The notes under the pieces were generated by a model. It ran no database searches. It saw only the letters and a program-made list of their open reading frames with translations, and was not told where the DNA came from. The translations under genes were made by a program, and so were the position numbers. Below, in pieces: positions 44,536-53,519 of a DNA stretch of 64,000 nt; within the stretch, counting starts at the first letter, position 1; every line of letters starts with the position of its first letter. The stretch is from Candidatus Nitrosopelagicus sp. (lineage in GTDB: Archaea; Thermoproteota; Nitrososphaeria; Nitrososphaerales; Nitrosopumilaceae): NCBI GenBank assembly GCA_028345195.1, contig JAOMCX010000001.1, positions 1 through 64,000 on the forward strand, read 5' to 3'.

Positions 44536-45600
44536 ATGAAAGGAATAATTTTACACGGTGGACATGGAACTAGATTAAGACCTCTAACACATACTGGTCC
44601 AAAACAACTTTTACCTATTGCCAATAAACCAATGTCTGAATATTGTGTGGATGCAATACGAGATTGTGGAATTTCTGATATTGCTATAATTGTTGGTGGG
44701 ATTGGTTCGAACAAAGTTAAGGAATATTATGGGAATGGCTCAAAATTTAATGTCAATATATCGTATATTGAACAAGATGAACCTAAAGGGATTGCTCATG
44801 CCATAAATCTATGTAAAAGCTTTGTAGGAACTGAAAAGTTTCTTGTTTTTCTAGGGGATAATATCATACAGAAATCAATATCTGGCATATCAGAAAAGTT
44901 TGAATCATCAAATGATGATGCACTTGTTCTTTTATGTGAAGTACCTAATCCAGAAAGATTTGGAATTGCTGATGTTAAAGATAATAAAATAACAAAAATC
45001 ATTGAAAAACCAAAAAATCCTCCTACGAATTTAGCAGTAACTGGCATCTATTTTCTCACAACAAAAATTTTTGATGTATTTTCTAGATTAAAACCCTCTT
45101 GGAGAAATGAATTAGAAATTACAGATGCTTTACAAATGTTGTTAGAAGAAAATAACATTGTAAATTTTGAAATGATTACTGATTACTGGAAAGATACTGG
45201 TACTCCTGATGATATTATACACGCTAATGGTGAAGTTTTAAAAAACATGCAATCATACTTTCTTGGAACAAAACAAGATGGATCTGAACTTTTGGGTAAT
45301 ACAATGATTGGAACTGACTCAAGTATTTCTGGTACCTCTAAAATCTTAGGCCCATGTATTATTGGTAAAGATTGTACAATAGGAGAGAATTGTACAATTG
45401 GACCAAATGTAAGTATCGGTGATAATTCAAAATTGACTAATTGTAATATACAAAATTCTATAATAATGGAAAATTGCATAATTGATTCTAATCTTAAAAT
45501 CAGAAATAGTATACTTGCATCAAATTCTTCTATCAGATTAGATGCTGAAAATGATGAAAAAATTCTACTCTTAGGCGAAGGTACAAAAATTTTATTGTGA
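44536..45600 (+). CDS. rmlA: Glucose-1-phosphate thymidylyltransferase (long form)
   Basis: Nucleotidyltransferase of the long RmlA type. The signature GGHGTRLRPLTHTGPKQLLP (about 7-26) and GDNIIQK, EKPKNPPTNLAVTGIYF (about 153-169) fit. Residues 245-354 form a left-handed beta-helix of hexapeptide repeats (IGKDCTIGENCTIGPNVSIG), as in archaeal long RmlA, which may bind acetyl-CoA or mediate assembly. Length 354 is normal. It overlaps the NAD-synthase-like gene by 4 bases (GTGA), so they are translationally coupled. Confidence 0.93.
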   Translation: MKGIILHGGHGTRLRPLTHTGPKQLLPIANKPMSEYCVDAIRDCGISDIAIIVGGIGSNKVKEYYGNGSKFNVNISYIEQDEPKGIAHAINLCKSFVGTEKFLVFLGDNIIQKSISGISEKFESSNDDALVLLCEVPNPERFGIADVKDNKITKIIEKPKNPPTNLAVTGIYFLTTKIFDVFSRLKPSWRNELEITDALQMLLEENNIVNFEMITDYWKDTGTPDDIIHANGEVLKNMQSYFLGTKQDGSELLGNTMIGTDSSISGTSKILGPCIIGKDCTIGENCTIGPNVSIGDNSKLTNCNIQNSIIMENCIIDSNLKIRNSILASNSSIRLDAENDEKILLLGEGTKILL

Positions 45601-46586
45601 TTACGTTGGCTTTTTCAAAAGATGTACTTAGGATTAAAGATATTGAGAATCTGAAAAAATCATTGGCAAATTTCATACAAGAACAAACTTTTGAAAAATA
45701 CAGAAAACGTGGTATAGTTATTGGTATTAGCGGTGGTATAGATTCTGCTGTTGTTGCCACACTTGCATGTAATGCTATAGGTAAAGAAAATGTTCTAGGG
45801 TTAATTTTACCTGAAAAAGAATCTAATCCAAAAAGTCAAGAATTAGCAAAAAAATTATGTAAAAACCTCAATATTGAATATGTGATAGATGATATCACTC
45901 CAATTCTAGAATCTTCGTCAGTATACAGAATGAGAGAAACAATTGCTCAAAAACTCTATCCAGATTTTAATAATTCATGTAAATATAGACTAATTTTTAC
46001 TGAAAATTTTGATAATGATGGGCTTAGTATACCGTATTTAGAAATCCAAGATTCACAAAATCAAAGACATAAAATCAAAATCTCACTTAATGATTATCTT
46101 ACAATGACTGCTGCTACAAACATTAAACATAGAATACGTATGAGTAGAATATACTATTATGCTGAAAAAAATAACTTTCTAGTCTGTGGTACAACAAATA
46201 AAGCAGAATTTCAACAAGGATATTTTGTAAAATATGGTGATGGTGGTGTAGACATAGAGCCTTTGGCAAATTTATTTAAGACACAGGTATATCAATTAGC
46301 AGAATCTCTTAACATTCCAAGTGGAATAATAGAACGAAAAGCATCACCTGACACATGGAGTTTTGATATTAGTGATGAAGAATTTTTCTTCAGTTTAACA
46401 TACGACATTATTGATCTTATGTTATATGCTCGAGAGAAATCAATCCCATTAAATGAAATATGTTCAACACTAGAACTTGACGAAGACAAAGTCAAAAGAA
46501 TATTAAAATCACAAGAACGTAAATGGAACTCTAGTAAAACATCAAGGATTTTTCCACCAAGTTTTGATATAAAGGATATATCATAG
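45597..46586 (+). CDS. NAD-synthase-like PP-loop amidating enzyme
   Basis: The core resembles ammonia-dependent NAD synthase: GISGGIDSAVVATLAC (about 43-58) is the PP-loop, GTTNKAEFQQGYFVKYGDGG (about 199-218) the NaAD/ATP region. Length 329 exceeds the usual 250-280 because of an insert at about 120-165 with an extra beta segment. The downstream loop reads SPDTWSFDISDEEF where NAD synthases have an AGLW-x-GQTDE-type sequence. It has no glutaminase domain. Coupled to rmlA, it is more likely an amidotransferase for a glycan precursor than the housekeeping enzyme. Confidence 0.75.
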   Translation: MITLAFSKDVLRIKDIENLKKSLANFIQEQTFEKYRKRGIVIGISGGIDSAVVATLACNAIGKENVLGLILPEKESNPKSQELAKKLCKNLNIEYVIDDITPILESSSVYRMRETIAQKLYPDFNNSCKYRLIFTENFDNDGLSIPYLEIQDSQNQRHKIKISLNDYLTMTAATNIKHRIRMSRIYYYAEKNNFLVCGTTNKAEFQQGYFVKYGDGGVDIEPLANLFKTQVYQLAESLNIPSGIIERKASPDTWSFDISDEEFFFSLTYDIIDLMLYAREKSIPLNEICSTLELDEDKVKRILKSQERKWNSSKTSRIFPPSFDIKDIS

Positions 46587-46596
46587 GAATCTAGAA

Positions 46597-47643
46597 TTGA
46601 ATGAATCTGCTGGGCCTTTGATTAGTGTTGTAATTTTGAATTACAATGCAGAAAAATTTCTTGACGAATGCATTAATTCTATTTATAAAACAGAAAAAGT
46701 AAATTTTGAAATAATTCTGGTTGATAATGCGTCAACCAATAAATCCTATAGAGAATTTGCAAAAAAATTTCCAGAAATTAAACTAATAGAAAACAAAAAA
46801 AATCTTGGTTACTGTGAAGGAAACAATGTTGGAATCAGGGCCTCGAAAGGTGAATTTGTTGTTGTGCTAAATCCTGATACAATTCTAACCCCAACCTGGC
46901 TCCATGAATTAATTCATGCCTACCAAGAAAATGGTGAGGGTATCTATCAACCAAAAATCCTTGCAACTACTGATCATGATATGCTCTTAAGCTCTGGACA
47001 ATTTATTCAATTATTTGGATTTGGTTATTCTCGTGGTAAAGGAGAAAAACATGTTGAAGAAAGTAAAGATGTAGAAAAAATAGGCTATGCTTCTGGAACT
47101 TGTCTTTTTACATCTAAAAATATTCTTGAAAAACTAGAATATTTTGATCCTTTTCTATTTGCATATCATGATGATCTTGATCTATGTTGGAGAGCTGCTA
47201 TGTTTGGTATTAGTTCGTTTTATGTTCCATCATCAGTAATTTTTCATCCAATTGAAGGATATAGTTTCAAATGGAGTAAGTTCAAGTTTTATCTAATGGA
47301 ACGTAACAGACAATATTGTTTATTAACGCATTTTACAAAATCAAGTTTTTTAAAAATGCTTCCATCGTTAATTCTTGTTGATATTGCTGTAAGTTTATTC
47401 TATTTGAAGAAAGGAATGTTCATTACAAAAATTAAAACATCATTTAACATATTAAAAAATTTAACAAAAATATCTCAAAAGTATACAAAAATACAATCTT
47501 CTAGAACTTTATCTGATAACGAAATTTTAAATATTTTTCAAGATCAAATACAAGTTCCAAAGTGGGTTGCTAGTGAGGAAAATAGTGAATCCTTTAATAA
47601 TTTCTTAAATAAACTTAGTAAAATAACACGAAATTTCTTGTAA
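46597..47643 (+). CDS. GT2-family glycosyltransferase
   Basis: GT-A fold inverting transferase. ISVVILNYNAEKFLDECI (about 9-26) starts the nucleotide-binding domain, VVVLNPDTIL (about 88-97) is the DxD-type site (NPD), and FAYHDDLDLCWRAAMFG (about 189-205) the acceptor/base motif. The C-terminal part has a hydrophobic stretch (about 250-275) that may attach to the membrane. Length 348 fits the rhamnosyltransferase-like WcaA group. The only usable start is TTG at 46597, ten bases after the NAD-synthase-like gene. Confidence 0.9.
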   Translation: MNESAGPLISVVILNYNAEKFLDECINSIYKTEKVNFEIILVDNASTNKSYREFAKKFPEIKLIENKKNLGYCEGNNVGIRASKGEFVVVLNPDTILTPTWLHELIHAYQENGEGIYQPKILATTDHDMLLSSGQFIQLFGFGYSRGKGEKHVEESKDVEKIGYASGTCLFTSKNILEKLEYFDPFLFAYHDDLDLCWRAAMFGISSFYVPSSVIFHPIEGYSFKWSKFKFYLMERNRQYCLLTHFTKSSFLKMLPSLILVDIAVSLFYLKKGMFITKIKTSFNILKNLTKISQKYTKIQSSRTLSDNEILNIFQDQIQVPKWVASEENSESFNNFLNKLSKITRNFL

Positions 47644-47647
47644 GTTA

Positions 47648-48004
47648 TTAGTTATTTAGTGCAATTACCATTGCTATCGCAAAATCTTTTTCGTGTGAAA
47701 CTGAAACAAAAAATCTATAATTTAGTTTTTTCTTTAAAATAATTTTAGGTTTTGAATTGTTATGTTCTGTTAAAATTTCTTTAAAACTAATTTTTTCTTT
47801 AATTGCTTTTTTTACAGCCTCCTTTATAGCAAATTTTCCTGCAAAATGTTCTGCATTATTCTTAAACGATAAGCAATATTTAATCTCAGAATTAGTGAAG
47901 ATTTTCTCATAAAATTTTTCATTTTTGCTGTATTCTTTATTTCTAAATCTATTGATATCTACTATATCTGTCCCTATATCTAAAATTTCCATATCATTAT
48001 TCAT
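47648..48004 (-). CDS. acpS: Holo-[acyl-carrier-protein] synthase
   Basis: 4'-Phosphopantetheinyl transferase that loads the prosthetic arm on a carrier protein. The Mg2+-binding DIGTDIVDI (D13) and the CoA/ACP-binding FAGKFAIKEAVKKA (54-67, with K61 and E62) are intact. Length 118 is typical of the trimeric bacterial AcpS type. It diverges from the carrier-protein gene across only 47 bases, which suits coordinated expression. Archaea lack ACP-based fatty acid synthesis as a rule, so this gene probably serves only the nearby carrier protein. Confidence 0.92.
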   Translation of the reverse strand: MNNDMEILDIGTDIVDINRFRNKEYSKNEKFYEKIFTNSEIKYCLSFKNNAEHFAGKFAIKEAVKKAIKEKISFKEILTEHNNSKPKIILKKKLNYRFFVSVSHEKDFAIAMVIALNN

Positions 48005-48051
48005 AGTAATAGATTTATTTATTATACTATGAATTTTGATGGATTAAAAAA

Positions 48052-48285
48052 TTGAATATAGATGATGATATAAAAAAAATCTTTTTTGAGACCTTTCCAC
48101 TTCTTACTGAATCTGACTTTGACTGGGAAAAAACGCAAAATAATTATGATGACTGGGATTCATTTGCTCAATTAAATCTGATAACTCTCACAGAAGCAAA
48201 ATTTGAAATTAATTTTTCCGATGATGAAATAACTTCAATTAATAGTGCAAAAACTCTCTTAAATGTAACAAAATCAAAAATATGA
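48052..48285 (+). CDS. Acyl carrier protein-like peptide carrier
   Basis: A 77-residue acidic helical protein of PP-binding type. The attachment serine is S37 in DDWDSFAQLNL, which matches the D-S-L motif of carrier proteins with Phe in place of Leu. The preceding helix and the trailing INSAKTLLNVTKSKI helix IV are in place. The start is TTG at 48052; no in-frame ATG exists before the motif. It overlaps the downstream ligase by 4 bases (ATGA), so they are made together. It probably carries an acyl or aminoacyl group for glycan decoration. Confidence 0.88.
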   Translation: MNIDDDIKKIFFETFPLLTESDFDWEKTQNNYDDWDSFAQLNLITLTEAKFEINFSDDEITSINSAKTLLNVTKSKI

Positions 48286-49709
48286 ACACAATCGATCAAT
48301 TTCTCACTAATTCCAGCAAATCTAATCCTGAAAAATTAGCATTAATTGATCATAATTCAAAATTCACTTTTTCAGAATTAGAAGAAAAAGTAAATAAATT
48401 TTCTTCATTTCTAAATCAATTTCAAGAAAAATCTGTGATAAGTTTACTGTTTGACAATACAAGTGAATTTGTTGTTTCATACCTTGGTATTATTAATTCA
48501 GGTAATGTTGCACATTTGATTCCAACTGGAATATCTAATTCTAACTTACAAAAGCAGATATCATCTGCATATCCAAAACTTGTTTTATCTTCAGACTCAC
48601 ATTTTGAGAAGATTAAAGATTTAGAATTAGAAAATTTAGAGAAGAAAAAATTCTCTGAAGTTAAAGAATTATCTTCTGAAATAAGAAAACCATCGTCTAC
48701 TGATTATGCTTATTTGATATATACATCCGGTACAACATCTGCACCAAAAGGTGTTCCTATAACTCATTCGAGTTGTGACTTTAGTACAAAAAATATCGCT
48801 AGAACTTTACAATATTCAAAAAATGATGTTGATTTGTTACCTCTACAAATGTCTCATTCTTTTGGATTAGGATGTTTACATACTTCATTATATGTAGGAA
48901 GTACATTAGTATTACAAAAAAATCCTAATACCTCTGAAATTCTTGATTTAATAAAAAAATATAATGTAACTACATTGGCAGCAATTCCTTCTACATTATC
49001 AAATATTGTATCTGATAGTTCTAGTGATTCACTACAATTACTATCTAATCTAAGATTGATCATAACAAACAGTACTTTTTTTCCACCAGAAATCATTAGA
49101 AAATTAAAAAACATTTTAGAGACTGGTATGGTTGCAACATACTATGGATTAACTGAAGCATCTCGTTCAACATTTATGATATTTGATAATGAAAAAAAAA
49201 TTGAATCAGTTGGAAAACCTTCTGACGGTGTTGAAATAAAAATTCATAATACAAGTGATGATAATATAGGAGAAATTTGGATACGTGGACCAAATGTTAT
49301 AGATGATTATTGGAAAAAACAGTATTCCAAAAATAAATCCGATGATTGGTTAAAAACTGGAGATCTAGGAAGATTTGATGATGAAGGCTTTCTCTATATT
49401 CTGGGTAGAGTTGATGATCTAATTAATGTCTCTGGAGAAAAAGTCTACCCACAAGAAATTGAAAGAATAGTGAAGGTTTTATCTGGAGTTGAAGAAGTAG
49501 CTGCTATTCCAATGAAGCATAAATCGTTTGGTGAAGTTGTAAAATTATTTGTGAAAAAAACTGTGGCTTCAAAAGTTACCTCAACTGATATTCTTACTCA
49601 TTGTATAAAAAATCTAGAGAGATTCAAAGTGCCTGCAAAAATTGAATTTGTTGAAGATTTTCCACGTACCGACTATGGAAAAATTAAGCGATTCATGTTA
49701 AAAGAATAA
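48282..49709 (+). CDS. AMP-forming acyl/aryl-CoA or carrier-protein ligase
   Basis: Member of the adenylate-forming superfamily. The P-loop YTSGTTSAPKG (147-157), the YYGLTEAS block (about 287-294), the TGDLGRFDDEGFLYILGR region (about 356-373) with hinge, and VSGEKVYPQEIE (about 379-390) are all present. The C-terminal catalytic lysine is K467 in YGKIKR. Length 475 is short, lacking N-terminal extras. It should activate a carboxylic acid and load it on the adjacent carrier protein, as DltA does with DltC. The acid is unknown. Confidence 0.9.
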   Translation: MNTIDQFLTNSSKSNPEKLALIDHNSKFTFSELEEKVNKFSSFLNQFQEKSVISLLFDNTSEFVVSYLGIINSGNVAHLIPTGISNSNLQKQISSAYPKLVLSSDSHFEKIKDLELENLEKKKFSEVKELSSEIRKPSSTDYAYLIYTSGTTSAPKGVPITHSSCDFSTKNIARTLQYSKNDVDLLPLQMSHSFGLGCLHTSLYVGSTLVLQKNPNTSEILDLIKKYNVTTLAAIPSTLSNIVSDSSSDSLQLLSNLRLIITNSTFFPPEIIRKLKNILETGMVATYYGLTEASRSTFMIFDNEKKIESVGKPSDGVEIKIHNTSDDNIGEIWIRGPNVIDDYWKKQYSKNKSDDWLKTGDLGRFDDEGFLYILGRVDDLINVSGEKVYPQEIERIVKVLSGVEEVAAIPMKHKSFGEVVKLFVKKTVASKVTSTDILTHCIKNLERFKVPAKIEFVEDFPRTDYGKIKRFMLKE

Positions 49710-49724
49710 TTTTGTGAAATTGCC

Positions 49725-50255
49725 ATGGATAGCGAAAACGTTTCTTCTATAAATGAAAAAGAGGTAATGGACTTTTATGGACTAAAGGGAGGTCTTGGAA
49801 AACTAAGCTTACGTTACAAAATTCTAAAATCATGGCTTCTTCACAAGAGTGCATTTTCATCAATTAATTCCTCATGGGTCGTGAGATTGCAGCGTTCAAG
49901 AGGAGTAAAAATAGGCGAACATTGTCATATTTCACCATATGTCCTAATTGATTTGATTTATCCAAGCATGATTAGTATTGGAAATAATGTTACAATTGGT
50001 TCAAACACTATGATATTTGCACATTACAACCCTACAGCAAATAAACTACTAAAAGAAAATGGTTATCCTAGAGAAGTTAAGAATGTCACAATAAATGATG
50101 GTGCAGTTATTGGACCTGGTAGCATAATCACCATGGGTACAACAATTGGAAAAAATTCTATCGTTGGTGCAGGTAGTGTAGTTAGTAATACCATTCCAGA
50201 CTTCTCGGTTGCTCTTGGTAATCCAGCTCGTGTAATTAAAAAAATCAATTTATAA
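49725..50255 (+). CDS. Hexapeptide-repeat acyltransferase (WcaF/MaA-like)
   Basis: A left-handed beta-helix acyltransferase of 176 residues. Repeats such as VKIGEHCHISPYVLI, ISIGNNVTIGSNTMI and AVIGPGSIITMGTTIGKNSI cover about 62-165. The catalytic-type His lies in FAHYNP (about 85-90). The C-terminal ALGNPARVIKKI is typical of sugar O- or N-acetyltransferases. It is 15 bases behind the ligase. Acetyl-CoA or the acyl-loaded carrier protein could be the donor; the sequence does not tell which. Confidence 0.88.
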   Translation: MDSENVSSINEKEVMDFYGLKGGLGKLSLRYKILKSWLLHKSAFSSINSSWVVRLQRSRGVKIGEHCHISPYVLIDLIYPSMISIGNNVTIGSNTMIFAHYNPTANKLLKENGYPREVKNVTINDGAVIGPGSIITMGTTIGKNSIVGAGSVVSNTIPDFSVALGNPARVIKKINL

Positions 50256-50256
50256 A

Positions 50257-51111
50257 ATGAATCTATTAGGTATTGATTTTGAAGATTGGTATCATCCACA
50301 ATTAATTCAACCATATGTCAAAAATGTTAAGCATGAACCCATGATGTATAAGGGCCTTGATAAAATAATTGAACTTCTTAGAAAAACTGAAACAACTGCA
50401 ACCTTTTTTGTTGTTGGTAAGTTATTAGAAGAAAATCCTGAAATTTTTGATAAAATAATTGAAAATGGACATGAAATTGCTTTTCATACCATGAATCATG
50501 ACAGACTCGACACTGAATCTTTCAAAGAGAAGTTCAATGATGAAATAGAAATATTCTCTAAATTAACAAACAAAAAATCAAAAGGATTTCGTGCTCCAAC
50601 ATTTTCACTAAATAATACTAGTTCTTGGATTATTGATCTACTTGAAAAATCAAATTATATCTATGATAGTAGTGTAGTTCCTGCTAAAACTAATCTATAT
50701 GGTATGCCTAATGCAGAAATTTCACCTTATAAAATTTCATCAAATTCACTTGAACAACATGATGAAAAAGGAAAAATTATTGAGTTTCCAATTATGATAA
50801 CAAAGTATCTTGGGAAAAAAATACCTGCAGGTGGAGGCTTTTATCTAAGATTTCTTTCTAAAAATAAAATTAGAAAATCTATAGAAAATTATGAAAAAAA
50901 AGAAATTCCTTCTACTTTCTACATTCACTCATGGGAATTAACTCCCGAATTTATGCCAAAAATTAAACTACCATTTAAAGAAAATTTTGTAACATTTCAT
51001 AATGTAAAAAATGCATATTCAAGAATGGAATCACTATTACAAGAATTTGAATTTTCATCATTTGATAATTTTTTCCAAAATACGCCAAAAAAATTCAGTA
51101 GTATCATCTAA
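50257..51111 (+). CDS. Polysaccharide deacetylase (XrtA/DUF3473-type)
   Basis: NodB-fold deacetylase. The opening GIDFEDWYHP (5-14) carries the catalytic Asp motif of the XrtA-associated group, TTATFFVVGKLLEENPE follows, HEIAFHTMNHDRL (about 70-82) holds the metal histidines, and GFRAPTFSLNN (about 107-117) the arginine motif. Length 284 is typical. No signal peptide is present. It begins one base after the acyltransferase stop, so deacetylation and re-acylation of the same sugar is a plausible pairing. Confidence 0.92.
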   Translation: MNLLGIDFEDWYHPQLIQPYVKNVKHEPMMYKGLDKIIELLRKTETTATFFVVGKLLEENPEIFDKIIENGHEIAFHTMNHDRLDTESFKEKFNDEIEIFSKLTNKKSKGFRAPTFSLNNTSSWIIDLLEKSNYIYDSSVVPAKTNLYGMPNAEISPYKISSNSLEQHDEKGKIIEFPIMITKYLGKKIPAGGGFYLRFLSKNKIRKSIENYEKKEIPSTFYIHSWELTPEFMPKIKLPFKENFVTFHNVKNAYSRMESLLQEFEFSSFDNFFQNTPKKFSSII

Positions 51112-51135
51112 AAACAACCCTGAAACAAGAATCAC

Positions 51136-52329
51136 ATGAAGATAGCTATTGTCTGTCCTGCATCATTTCCTGCAACCCAATTTGGTGGAATTGTATTTTT
51201 GGCAGTTGATCTTGCTCGTGAAATATCTGCACTCGGTCACGATGTTACAATTTACACTACTGATCTTGATTTTTCAAATGGCCCCAATAAATTTAGTAAA
51301 GAATTACCGCGAATTGAAAAATTTGAGAATTTTACTATTAAAAGAACCCATTCATGGTTTTCTGTAAAATTATTTTTCATAAATCCTTCAATTTACAAAC
51401 AGCTTTCTGAAGACAAACCTGACATCATTCATACTATTGGTCTTCGTAGCTTTCAATCAATTATGGCTTGGTTAGTTTCCAAAAAAACCAATGTTCCTCT
51501 AATTTCTACAGATCAAGGTGGTTTGACAACACATCCGTTTCTTGAACAATCTGGTATAATTTTTAAATTAATTTATAAAATTCAAGACCATTTTATTAAA
51601 TCCGTCTTGAAACATTCTTCAATAGTTTGTGCTGCTAACGAGTATGAGAAGAAAATTTTTCTTGAATTATATGAAAAATCCAATGTAGAAATTGTTCGTA
51701 ACGGTGTAAATCTAAAATCATTAGTCAGTAATAAAAATTTCAAAGAACATTATAGCATTGATTCTAATTTTATATTATTTGTTGGACGATTCTCTAAAAG
51801 TAAAGGCATTGATGTTTTATTAGATGCAATCAACAAAATCAAAGATGATCTTGTAAAATTAAACACTAAGCTTGTGATAATGGGTGTTGATTTTGGTTAT
51901 GAATCTGATATGATGACTACAATTCAACAAAATGATCTTGGTCGTGTAATTAAAATCATAAAAAACCCTCCACGTGAAGATGTAATTTCAGCTTACGGTG
52001 AAAGTGAATTACTTGTTCTACCTTCAGTATGGGAATTATCTCCATTAGTTCCCTTGGAATCATTTGCATTCAAAAAACCAGTAATCTCTACAAATTCACA
52101 TGGGATTCCTTACACAGTACAACACAATAAGAACGGAATTCTAGTTGAACCAGACAATCCAACTCAATTAGCTAATGCAATAAAAAATTTGTTAGAAAAT
52201 CCAGATCTTGTCAAAAAATTGGGAGAAGAAGGGTATAATTTTGTTAAAAGTGAGTGTAATTGTGTTTCCATGGCATCAAATGTTTTTAATTTGTATCAAA
52301 AAACTATGAAAAATCATGAAAATAAATAG
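51136..52329 (+). CDS. GT4-family glycosyltransferase
   Basis: Retaining GT-B enzyme of 397 residues. The N-terminal acceptor loop FGGIVFLAVDLAREISALG (about 13-31) is Gly-rich. The donor domain carries FVGRFSKSKGIDVLLDA, PSVWELSPLVPLESFAFKKP (about 296-315) with the ExxxxxxxE pattern, and STNSHGIPY. Length is normal. It follows the deacetylase by 24 bases in the same plus-strand unit, which ends with a sugar aminotransferase. Confidence 0.94.
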   Translation: MKIAIVCPASFPATQFGGIVFLAVDLAREISALGHDVTIYTTDLDFSNGPNKFSKELPRIEKFENFTIKRTHSWFSVKLFFINPSIYKQLSEDKPDIIHTIGLRSFQSIMAWLVSKKTNVPLISTDQGGLTTHPFLEQSGIIFKLIYKIQDHFIKSVLKHSSIVCAANEYEKKIFLELYEKSNVEIVRNGVNLKSLVSNKNFKEHYSIDSNFILFVGRFSKSKGIDVLLDAINKIKDDLVKLNTKLVIMGVDFGYESDMMTTIQQNDLGRVIKIIKNPPREDVISAYGESELLVLPSVWELSPLVPLESFAFKKPVISTNSHGIPYTVQHNKNGILVEPDNPTQLANAIKNLLENPDLVKKLGEEGYNFVKSECNCVSMASNVFNLYQKTMKNHENK

Positions 52330-52349
52330 AAGGCAACAAGTGTGAAATA

Positions 52350-53504
52350 ATGAAAAAAGATTTTTTTAAAGATTCAAAAATTAAATTTCCTGCATATGAA
52401 CCATGGATTTCAAAAGAAGATGAGAAAATTATCGATAAAACTCTTAAACAAAGTATGTTAACACTTGGTCCACAGTTAGAAAAATTTGAATCTGATTTCT
52501 GTAAATATTCAAAATCAAAATATGCAGTTGCAGTATCAAATTGCACTGCAGCACTTCATTTGTCATTAATGGCATTAGGAATTAAAGAAAATGATGAGGT
52601 AATCATACCTGATCTAACTTTTGTTGCTGATGCAAATGCGGTGCTTGCATGTAATGCTAAACCTGTGGTTGCTGACATAAACAAAGAAAATTTCTTTTTA
52701 TCAATTTCAAACGTAAAAAAGAATATCACAAAAAGAACTAAAGCGATAATTCCAGTTCATATCTACGGTCAGGTTTGTAATATTGAAGAAATTATGGATC
52801 TTGCAAAAGACAATAATCTAAAGGTTGTAGAAGATTGTGCCCATGCAGTTGGAACTTTTTATAAATCAAAACATGTAGGTACGTTGGGTAGTACTGGGTG
52901 TTTTTCATTTTATCCAACCAAAAACATTACAACTGCTGAAGGAGGAATGGTTACCACAAACTCAAAGGAAATTGCTGAAAAAGTAAGACAATTACGTAGT
53001 CATGGAATGACAAAATCTTTGAAAAGTCGCTATTCAAGTGAGTATCCTTGGGTTTTTGATATTGTTGAACCTGGATACAATTATCGATTAGATGAGATTA
53101 GATCTGCATTGGGAATTTCACAGTTAAAAAGAATCAAAAAAATAAATGAACTTCGTAAAAAGGCATCTCTATATTATGACAAGAATTTACAAAATATTTC
53201 TGGAATAATCTTGCCTGATATGGTGAATGACAAAAGTCATTCCTATCATCTTTACACAATTCGTGTGACAAAATCTTTCAAATTGTCAAGAAATCAGTTG
53301 TACAAGAAATTGAAAGATAATGGAATTAGAACGACAGTATATTGGATGCCAATTCATGAATATGCAGCATATCGTAAGTTTGCAAAGAAATCTAGCATTG
53401 TAAATACTGCGAAGATATATGATGAAATTTTAGCACTTCCTCTATTCCCAAATATTTCAAAGAAACATCAAGATGCAGTGATTAAAGTAATAAAATCAGT
53501 TTAG
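52350..53504 (+). CDS. DegT/DnrJ/EryC1/StrS-family sugar aminotransferase
   Basis: PLP-dependent aminotransferase for a keto-sugar nucleotide. K191 in FYPTKNIT is the PLP lysine, VEDCAHAVGT (about 160-169) supplies the cofactor-contacting Asp, and SNCTAALHLSL (about 63-73) the phosphate loop. Length 384 is normal. It is the last gene of the plus unit starting at 48052. With RmlB and the 2,3-dehydratase/Gfo pair downstream, it could put an amino group at C3 or C4 of a deoxysugar. The position is not predictable. Confidence 0.94.
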   Translation: MKKDFFKDSKIKFPAYEPWISKEDEKIIDKTLKQSMLTLGPQLEKFESDFCKYSKSKYAVAVSNCTAALHLSLMALGIKENDEVIIPDLTFVADANAVLACNAKPVVADINKENFFLSISNVKKNITKRTKAIIPVHIYGQVCNIEEIMDLAKDNNLKVVEDCAHAVGTFYKSKHVGTLGSTGCFSFYPTKNITTAEGGMVTTNSKEIAEKVRQLRSHGMTKSLKSRYSSEYPWVFDIVEPGYNYRLDEIRSALGISQLKRIKKINELRKKASLYYDKNLQNISGIILPDMVNDKSHSYHLYTIRVTKSFKLSRNQLYKKLKDNGIRTTVYWMPIHEYAAYRKFAKKSSIVNTAKIYDEILALPLFPNISKKHQDAVIKVIKSV

Positions 53505-53519
53505 ACATTTGTTTTGATT

